Positions 58,564-64,000 of a stretch of 64,000 nucleotides of DNA are shown one piece after another. The translations under genes were made by a program, and so were the position numbers. Numbering within the stretch: the first letter of the stretch is position 1; every line of letters begins with the position of its first letter. Where the stretch lies: contig JAVXNE010000010.1 in NCBI GenBank assembly GCA_036645935.1, positions 37,688 through 101,687 of the forward strand. The letters are read 5' to 3'. Source of the DNA: JAUNBN01 sp036645935. Lineage in GTDB: Bacteria > Bacillota > Clostridia > Oscillospirales > Ruminococcaceae. The notes under the pieces were generated by a model that was not told the origin of the DNA, searched no databases, and saw nothing but the letters and a program-made list of their open reading frames with translations.

Positions 58564-58725
58564 ATGTTAAAGACAATCGCTATTTCGGCTATTACATTCC
58601 TTGTATCGTTGCTAATTGAAGCAAATATTGGGGTCATGTGGAACATGCCTGGTATTGGCATATTATTTGCTGTGGTGGTTATGGGTGGTTTCATTATTGA
58701 TTCAATCGAGAAGAAAAATAAATAA
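58564..58725 (+). CDS. 53-residue hydrophobic membrane protein
   Basis: A short protein starting MLKTIAISAITFLVSLLIEA and ending in IDSIEKKNK. Two hydrophobic segments (about 3-20 and 28-45) separated by NIGVMWNMPG suggest a small membrane hairpin with a basic tail. The ribosome binding site is perfect (AAGGAGGTG, 6 bases before ATG 58564) and a terminator follows at 58784, so it is very likely expressed as a single gene. I know no family; toxin, stress or regulator-type small proteins are all possible. Confidence 0.7.
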   Translation: MLKTIAISAITFLVSLLIEANIGVMWNMPGIGILFAVVVMGGFIIDSIEKKNK

Positions 58726-58783
58726 GATATGATTTACAGTAAGACTATGGGCATGCAAAAATCTTTTCTCGCAATCATCGCAC

Positions 58784-58824
58784 AAGAGACCTGTCTTCCG
58801 CCAAGGGAGGCAGATCTCTTTTTT
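58784..58824 (+). terminator. intrinsic terminator after the small membrane protein gene
   Basis: AAGAGACCTGTCTTCC pairs imperfectly with GGGAGGCAGATCTCTT across a short loop and is followed by a T-run (TTTTTT). Confidence 0.75.
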
Positions 58825-58972
58825 CGTGTTTGAAAGTGAAGTAGGTTTTATATATGCCAATTCAAAATTCTATAATTCATCGCGGCACTCCAGCACAATG
58901 CGATCTGATTTTTATTTTTGCAACATTTAAACCTTCTTAAAAGCGTGTTAGCAGTGAAAGGAGGCTTGCAAT

Positions 58973-59425
58973 TTGAAAGAACAGCCATTGCTAATGGATT
59001 ATTGCACTGAAAAAGTCATTCGCCATTATTCGAATTTGGTATACCGTCTGGACTTTTACCGCACCGGATCAAAGATAACACTTATGATGTTTTTCAAGAG
59101 GTTTTCTTCGCCATGTGAAAAGAAATCCTGCATTTGAAGATAAGGAACACAGAAAGACCCGGCTTATCAAAGTCACAATTAATTGTTTAAACGATTTTTG
59201 GAGTTCTTTATGCAGGAAAAGGACACAACCTTTCTCTTCTGACATATTGCTCGAGACAAACGAGAGTTCAAACCTCTATTCCGAGTTGCAAAAATTGCCG
59301 CCAAACATTGCGAAGGGATCCACTTGTTTTACTCTGAGGATATGTCGCTCAAGAAAATCAGCCTTTCCATTGGCAGAAAAAATTCCACAATCAGATCTCA
59401 GCTAACTCGGGCAACAGCACTTTAA
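58973..59425 (+). pseudogene. decayed ECF sigma factor gene
   Basis: Starting from TTG 58973 (AAAGGAGG upstream), successive frames give HYSNLVYRLDFYRTGSK, then DNTYDVFQEVFFAM, then RNPAFEDKEHRKTRLIKVTI, then IHLFYSEDMSLKKISLSIGR and RSQLTRATAL. In order these match region 2 and region 4 of the intact sigma factor at 6097-6594. At least three frameshifts interrupt it. It is a dead paralogue, and the order sigma then anti-sigma is kept. Confidence 0.85.
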
Positions 59426-59448
59426 AGAGTTTATGAGGGAGGAATTTT

Positions 59449-60495
59449 ATGTTTAGAGGACAATACAACCGGATTTACCGCCAAATTAATCCGGTTGATC
59501 GTTTGATTCTGGACACTGTAAATCAAGCTACAATACATAAAACAAAAAACAGCAGCACAATTCATTCCTCAAATCCATTGTTGCATTTGTATCTGTTTGC
59601 GTTGTGCTCTCGTTGACCATGCCGGTTTAGCTGCTGAAATAGACCCCACCAGCTCATGAATATGATTTCTCCCTCTGCTGCGCAGTTTTGATACATGGCA
59701 TAAAATCCGATGAGGATAACGGCATCAAAATGGAGGTGCTGTCCGCATACGTTCACAATAACACCGCAGCAATTTATATCACAATGCAGGATCTGACAGG
59801 CGGGCGAGTTGACGAAATCATCGACCTGTTTGGCAGTTATTCCGTCAACCGCCCATTTGACAGTTCGGAACATTGTAAGCGCGTTGCCCATGACGCGAAC
59901 ACAAAGACTGCCTCGTTTTTAATTGCAATTGACGAGTGTGGCGATCAAAACATCTCAGGGAGTAAAATCGCCTTTACGGTTCGGGAATTCCTGAGCCACA
60001 AAAAGGAATGCAAAGATATTCTCTGTCCCTGTGGATTCATCCCTCGTGGAAGTTGCACAAAACACACAACCCGTTTCGCCCACAGGCGGAGGGGAGTTGG
60101 GTTATCGCGAGAGCGTGGGCTTTGACAATAACCCAACCGCCCTGGTTCCAGCTGAGCCAATGAGTGAGTTTATCGTCGATGGGATTGATCTGGCGGGAAT
60201 CGAATACATCGACGGCAAGCTCCATATCCAGACAGCTGCTCGAGATAATTTGGATGACGACAATCACGGATTCTTTTATTTGATGGACGAAAATGGCAAT
60301 AAAATCGATTACAACTACAATTTTTATTTATTGAATCATCAGAGACAGCCCGGCCGAATTGACTACTGCAACTATGTATTTGACGTTCCTCAAGAAGAAC
60401 TTGCAAATTATACTTTGCACGGAGATTTCGTAACCTCGGCAATGAAAACCGAAGGAAATCGGAAAGCGACTTTTCCATTGGAATCGGGAAATTAG
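59449..60495 (+). pseudogene. decayed DUF4179-like anti-sigma gene
   Basis: The first frame (MFRGQYNRIYRQINPVDRLI from ATG 59449, GGGAGGAA upstream) breaks near the membrane helix, which continues as IVAFVSVCVVLSLTMPV in another frame before a stop. Then 59700-60020 reads VLSAYVHNNTAAIYITMQDL and DEIIDLFGSYSVNRPF, and 60031-60495 reads IDLAGIEYIDGKLHIQTAAR and YVFDVPQEELANYTLHGDF. These match the extracytoplasmic domain of the protein at 5010-6104 (SAIYVRKNKIDVLLSITDK, GIDISAAGYVDGKFKIQTHT). Several frameshifts make it a pseudogene. Confidence 0.85.
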
Positions 60496-60770
60496 CGCAT
60501 ATTTCCGAGCTGTGAAAAGCTGCCCTCATCACCGCTGAACCGTTCCCCGAAAGCTCCGGTGGCAACACGGTCTTGCGGGGATTTTCACTCTGCGCTCGTC
60601 ACAACCCGGTCTTTCAGCGATGGCAGTCGGCAGTCATGGTCTCAATCTCCCCGCTCGCGGCACTGTGCGCAGCTTGAATTGCAGCTCACAGGTTGTAAAT
60701 ATCCGCAACTTCAATTATAATTCTCGGGGTCTCACAAAATAAGTAAGCTCGCTTTGAATCGGAGAATGCA

Positions 60771-61637
60771 ATGAATCCGCTCATTTCAAAAGATGAATTA
60801 TACAAAGGCTATGCCGCCGTCGTCGCAACCTCACTGCTGTGGAGTTTTGGTGGACTGTTCATAAAACTGATCCCGTGGTCGGCGCTCAGCATTAACGCCG
60901 CGCGCTGTATGATCGCGCTGATACTCAAAACGGCCGTGCGCAAAAGCGTGCGCATCAAATGGTCTCGCAGTGTCATCATTGCGGGCCTGTGCCTCGCTGC
61001 AACCACCATTCTTTTCAGCTATGCCAACAAACTCACAACGGCGGCCAACGCCATTCTGCTTCAGTATTCCGCTCCTTTTTTCGTGATGCTTTTCGCGCTG
61101 ATTTTCCAAAAAAAGCGCCCTTCCGGTTTCGATATGCTCACCTCTGTCGCAATTGTCGGCGGGATTGCGCTGTGTTTCTTCGACAATCTTGAGGCAGGAG
61201 GGATGGCCGGAAATATCTGCGGAGTGCTCGCCGGCATGACTTTCGCGATGATGCTTTTCGTCAATGCAATGCCCGAATCCGACCCAGACAGCGCAAACTA
61301 TCTCGGGCTGCTTGTCTGCTCCGTGGTCGGGTTGCCGTCGCTCGTTCAGGAACGCGAGTTCGGGGGGCTGACGCTGCTTTGGATTGTCCTGCTCGGCGCG
61401 TTCCAGCTCGGTCTGTCTTACATCTTTCTCGAATACGGAATCAAGCGCGTTTCGGCACTGTCAGTGACCTTTTTAACCGCTATCGAGCCGATAATGAACC
61501 CCATCTGGGTCGCGATTTTCTATGGAGAGCGCGTGGGACCATTGGCCTTTGCTGGAGGGGCGCTCGTGCTCGCAGCATCACTTGTATATGCGGCCGTCAA
61601 CGCGCGACGCGCGACAAGAATATCGGTCAAGAGTTAA
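60771..61637 (+). CDS. DMT-superfamily transporter (EamA repeats)
   Basis: A 288-residue membrane protein with about ten helices in two EamA repeats: the first around ATSLLWSFGGLFIKLIPW and ITTANAILLQYSAPFFVMLF-like residues 80-105, the second around AFQLGLSYIFLEYGIKRVSA and FLTAIEPIMNPIWVAIFYGE. This is the drug/metabolite transporter family (RhaT/YdcZ/RarD-like), usually exporting amino acids or other metabolites. There is no substrate clue. It stands alone between the decayed anti-sigma gene and glnS. The 275 bases before it hold no gene. Confidence 0.9.
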   Translation: MNPLISKDELYKGYAAVVATSLLWSFGGLFIKLIPWSALSINAARCMIALILKTAVRKSVRIKWSRSVIIAGLCLAATTILFSYANKLTTAANAILLQYSAPFFVMLFALIFQKKRPSGFDMLTSVAIVGGIALCFFDNLEAGGMAGNICGVLAGMTFAMMLFVNAMPESDPDSANYLGLLVCSVVGLPSLVQEREFGGLTLLWIVLLGAFQLGLSYIFLEYGIKRVSALSVTFLTAIEPIMNPIWVAIFYGERVGPLAFAGGALVLAASLVYAAVNARRATRISVKS

Positions 61638-61777
61638 ACAAAATGCAGTTCTCGACGTTTCTCCTTTTGATCGTCGTAACCCTGATATGGTAAATTGTTC
61701 GGCAGCACGCGGCGCTGTTCTTGATATTACAGATGAGAATATGGTAAACTAACAAGAATTCTTTTAAGGGGTGCGCT

Positions 61778-63436
61778 ATGGAAGATAATTACTCCAATTT
61801 CATCTATGAGATAATCGACAAAGACCTCGAGGATGGGGTCGTCGACGAAATACACACGAGATTTCCTCCAGAGCCCAACGGCTATCTGCACATCGGAAGC
61901 GCCAAGGCAATCTGGATAAACTCGAGCATTGCAAAGCGCTATGGCGGAAAATTCAATCTGCGATATGACGACACCAATCCCGTCAGGGAAGACGACGAAT
62001 ATGTTCACTCTATCTATGAGGATATGCTGTGGCTCGGCGCTGAGCCGACCGGCGGAATCTTTTACGGTTCTGACTATTTTCAAAAATGCTATGAATTCGC
62101 CATTCAGCTCATCAAGGACGGCAGGGCTTATGTCTGTTCTTTAACGGCCGACGAAATGCGCGAATACCGCGGCACACTCACAGAGGGCGGCCAAAACAGC
62201 CCCGACCGCGAGCGGCCCATCGAAGAAAATCTCGAGCTGTTCGAGAGAATGAAAAACGGAGAATTCCCGAACGGCAAATACACGCTGCGCGCCAAGATTG
62301 ACATGGCAAGTCCCAACATCAACATGCGCGACCCTGCGATATATCGCATCCTTCACACCGACCACCACCGTCAGGGCGACAAATGGTGCATCTATCCGCT
62401 TTATGACTATGCACACCCAATCCAGGACGCACTTGAGGGGATCACGCATTCTCTTTGCTCTATCGAATTTGAAAACCACCGCCCGCTTTACGAGTGGGTC
62501 GTAGACAATATCGGGTTTGAAAAGAAGCCCAAACAGCGCGAGTTCGCGCGCCTCAACGTGACATATACCGTGATGAGCAAGCGCTATCTGCGCGAGCTGG
62601 TTGAAACGGGCGTCGTCGACGGCTGGGACGACCCACGCATGCCGACAATTTGCGGACTGCGCCGCCGCGGCTATACGCCGAGCGCCGTCAACACCTTTGT
62701 CCAAACTGCGGGCGTTTCCAAATCATACAGCATCGCGGACATCGGGCTGCTTGAATACTGCATTCGTGACGAGCTAAACGTCAGTGCCCAGCGCCGCATG
62801 GCGGTGCTCGATCCCATCAAGGTCACGATAACTAATTACCCTGATCAAAAGGTGGAATTTTTTGAAATAGCAAACAATCCAAACGATCCCGGTGAGGGCA
62901 CGCGCATGGTCGCGTTCACCAAAAACCTCTATATTGAGCGCTCTGATTTTGAGATAGAGCCTCCCCCAAAATTTTTCCGCCTCGTACCGGGCCGCGAAGT
63001 TCGGTTGATGAGCTCTTATATAATGCGGTGCGACGATTACCGCACCGATGCAAACGGAGAAATTTGCGAGCTGCTCTGTTCCATCGATCCCGAAACGGGC
63101 GGCAAAAATCCGAGCGACGGTCGCAAGATAAAAGGCACTATCCACTGGGTCTCCGCCTCGAACTGCATCGGCGCTGAATTGCGCATGTACGACCGTCTCC
63201 TAACCATCGAAAATGTCGGAGATCTGCCTGAGGGTGCCTCGCTGGGAGATTATATCAACCCCGATTCCGTTAAGCTTTTCAGAAACGCAAAACTTGAAAA
63301 ATCACTTGAGAGCGCGACTGTCAACGATCGCTTTCAGTTCGTGCGCAGTGGCTACTTTATAAAAGACATACACGACGCGCACGTATTCAACAACATCGTT
63401 ACGCTCAAGGACACCTGGGCAAAGGTAAATAAATAA
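61778..63436 (+). CDS. glnS: glutaminyl-tRNA synthetase
   Basis: A 552-residue class I GlnRS. RFPPEPNGYLHIGSAKAIWI contains the HIGH-type motif (HIGS) and the GlnRS-type PPEPNGYLHIG; VMSKRYLREL is the KMSKS-type motif. RYDDTNPVREDDEYV and DHHRQGDKWCIYPLYDYAHP cover the active site, and the C-terminal anticodon-binding beta-barrels follow. AAGGGGTG precedes ATG. Most Firmicutes lack GlnRS and make Gln-tRNA through GatCAB, so its presence suggests acquisition by transfer or an alternative route kept beside GatCAB. tRNA-Gln lies upstream at 58364, and an IS remnant follows immediately. Confidence 0.96.
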   Translation: MEDNYSNFIYEIIDKDLEDGVVDEIHTRFPPEPNGYLHIGSAKAIWINSSIAKRYGGKFNLRYDDTNPVREDDEYVHSIYEDMLWLGAEPTGGIFYGSDYFQKCYEFAIQLIKDGRAYVCSLTADEMREYRGTLTEGGQNSPDRERPIEENLELFERMKNGEFPNGKYTLRAKIDMASPNINMRDPAIYRILHTDHHRQGDKWCIYPLYDYAHPIQDALEGITHSLCSIEFENHRPLYEWVVDNIGFEKKPKQREFARLNVTYTVMSKRYLRELVETGVVDGWDDPRMPTICGLRRRGYTPSAVNTFVQTAGVSKSYSIADIGLLEYCIRDELNVSAQRRMAVLDPIKVTITNYPDQKVEFFEIANNPNDPGEGTRMVAFTKNLYIERSDFEIEPPPKFFRLVPGREVRLMSSYIMRCDDYRTDANGEICELLCSIDPETGGKNPSDGRKIKGTIHWVSASNCIGAELRMYDRLLTIENVGDLPEGASLGDYINPDSVKLFRNAKLEKSLESATVNDRFQFVRSGYFIKDIHDAHVFNNIVTLKDTWAKVNK

Positions 63437-63447
63437 CATAGGGTTCC

Positions 63448-63494
63448 AAAAAAGGACAGCCACGCAAATTGCTTTTGCAGAGCTGCCCTTTTTT
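63448..63494 (+). terminator. intrinsic terminator after glnS
   Basis: AAAAAAGGACAGC pairs with GCTGCCCTTTTTT (one unpaired base) around an inner loop, 12 bases after the stop codon. Confidence 0.85.
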
Positions 63495-63549
63495 GTGGTG
63501 TATTCAAAATCATCTGTAAATTGTGTGGGTAAACACATGTGAGGCGAGT

Positions 63550-64000
63550 ATATTGATGGCAACCGCTATCAGCGTCACACCTTTGCAGAAAGGCCAATAT
63601 TGTCCACGGTGACAGAAATGCTGGACAGGGCATTCAAAAAACTTCCCGCCGGGGTGGGACTTATCCTGCACTCTGACCGGGGCTGGCACTACCGGCACAA
63701 GCAATACCAAAGGATGCTCAAAAGCAAGGACATTCGCCATAGCATGAGCCGCAAGGGCAATTGTCTCGACAACGCGGTGATTGAGAATTTCTTCGGCCCG
63801 CTGAAAAGCGAGCTGCTTTATCTGCAAAAATTCGAGTCAATAGGGCATTTAAGGCCGAACTCATTGACTATCTCGGCTACTACAACAACCGCCGCATCAA
63901 GCAAGGCAAAGCTAGAGGGCTTGCCGCCTGCTATTCGCAGGCAACAAGCCCTCTCCGCTGCTTAAATAAAATATTTGTCTAGCTTTTTGGGGTCAGTTCA
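63550..64000 (+). mobile_element. IS3-family element, 5'-truncated, with frameshifted transposase orfB
   Basis: The frame from about 63600 encodes STVTEMLDRAFKKLPAGVGL, ILHSDRGWHYRHKQYQ and SMSRKGNCLDNAVIENFFGP, the second aspartate and the glutamate of the DDE integrase core of IS3/IS150-type transposases. A frameshift near 63835 interrupts it; the C terminus continues as FKAELIDYLGYYNNRRIK and ends GLPPAIRRQQALSAA. The last bases (ATTTGTCTAGCTTTTTGGGG then TCAGTTCA) are the usual right terminal repeat, ending at or near the window edge. OrfA, the first catalytic aspartate and the left end are missing, so it is inactive. Confidence 0.85.

Noticed and set aside
61638..61777. T-box leader upstream of glnS
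   Set aside because: The gap is only 140 bases and lacks the AGGGTGG-type T-box sequence and antiterminator.

Overview
The window reads as a chromosomal segment of a low-to-moderate GC Gram-positive anaerobe, most likely in the Clostridia. The evidence is a PolC-type replicative polymerase, the gene orders ylxM-ffh-rpsP-khpA-rimM-trmD and pyrH-frr-uppS-cdsA-dxr-rseP-ispG-polC, an SRP RNA in front of dnaX-ybaB-recR, a tmRNA with tag ANDNKLALAA, strong AGGAGG-type ribosome binding sites and many TTGACA-17-TATAAT promoters. No species is claimed.

Left part (1-30 kb) is accessory. It opens with a sugar-aldolase pair (partial DeoC-like gene plus a transaldolase-family protein) divergent from an M42 metallopeptidase, then a LarA-like nickel-pincer racemase homologue. 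Next come an ECF sigma/anti-sigma pair, an IS3-type remnant and a 14.4 kb signalling block on the minus strand: a REC-GGDEF-EAL-PAS-REC-GGDEF-PAS protein followed in overlap by two multi-PAS hybrid histidine kinases, a striking ~14-nt minisatellite, and a third hybrid kinase with about seven PAS domains. From 22.3 to 27.8 kb a PrpR-like regulator diverges from a four-carbon acid sugar kinase, a PdxA-like dehydrogenase and a cyclase-family hydrolase, a likely acid-sugar catabolic unit. A gene-poor stretch with a frameshifted small membrane protein and a serine-recombinase fragment ends exactly at the 3' end of ssrA.

Middle part (30-52.4 kb) is core and almost entirely minus strand: ssrA, smpB, recR, ybaB, dnaX and SRP RNA; the rsmD-coaD-(coiled coil)-pyrH-frr-uppS-cdsA-dxr-rseP-ispG-polC run joining tRNA/CoA, isoprenoid, membrane-lipid and replication functions; hpr-uvrC; and the ffh/rpsP/trmD operon.

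Right part (52.4-64 kb) is mostly plus strand: a GT-C-like membrane glycosyltransferase, a DUF1508 protein, a tightly coupled esterase / acyltransferase / zinc-ribbon membrane protein trio, tRNA-His and tRNA-Gln, a 53-residue membrane protein, a decayed second copy of the ECF sigma/anti-sigma pair, a DMT-family exporter, glutaminyl-tRNA synthetase and a 5'-truncated IS3-family element running to the window edge.

The best candidates for something undescribed are the phosphorelay/c-di-GMP block with its shared PAS modules and internal minisatellite, the acid-sugar unit under a regulator with a degenerate AAA+ domain, and the esterase-acyltransferase-membrane protein trio. All functions are inferred from sequence motifs read by eye; no database search was possible.
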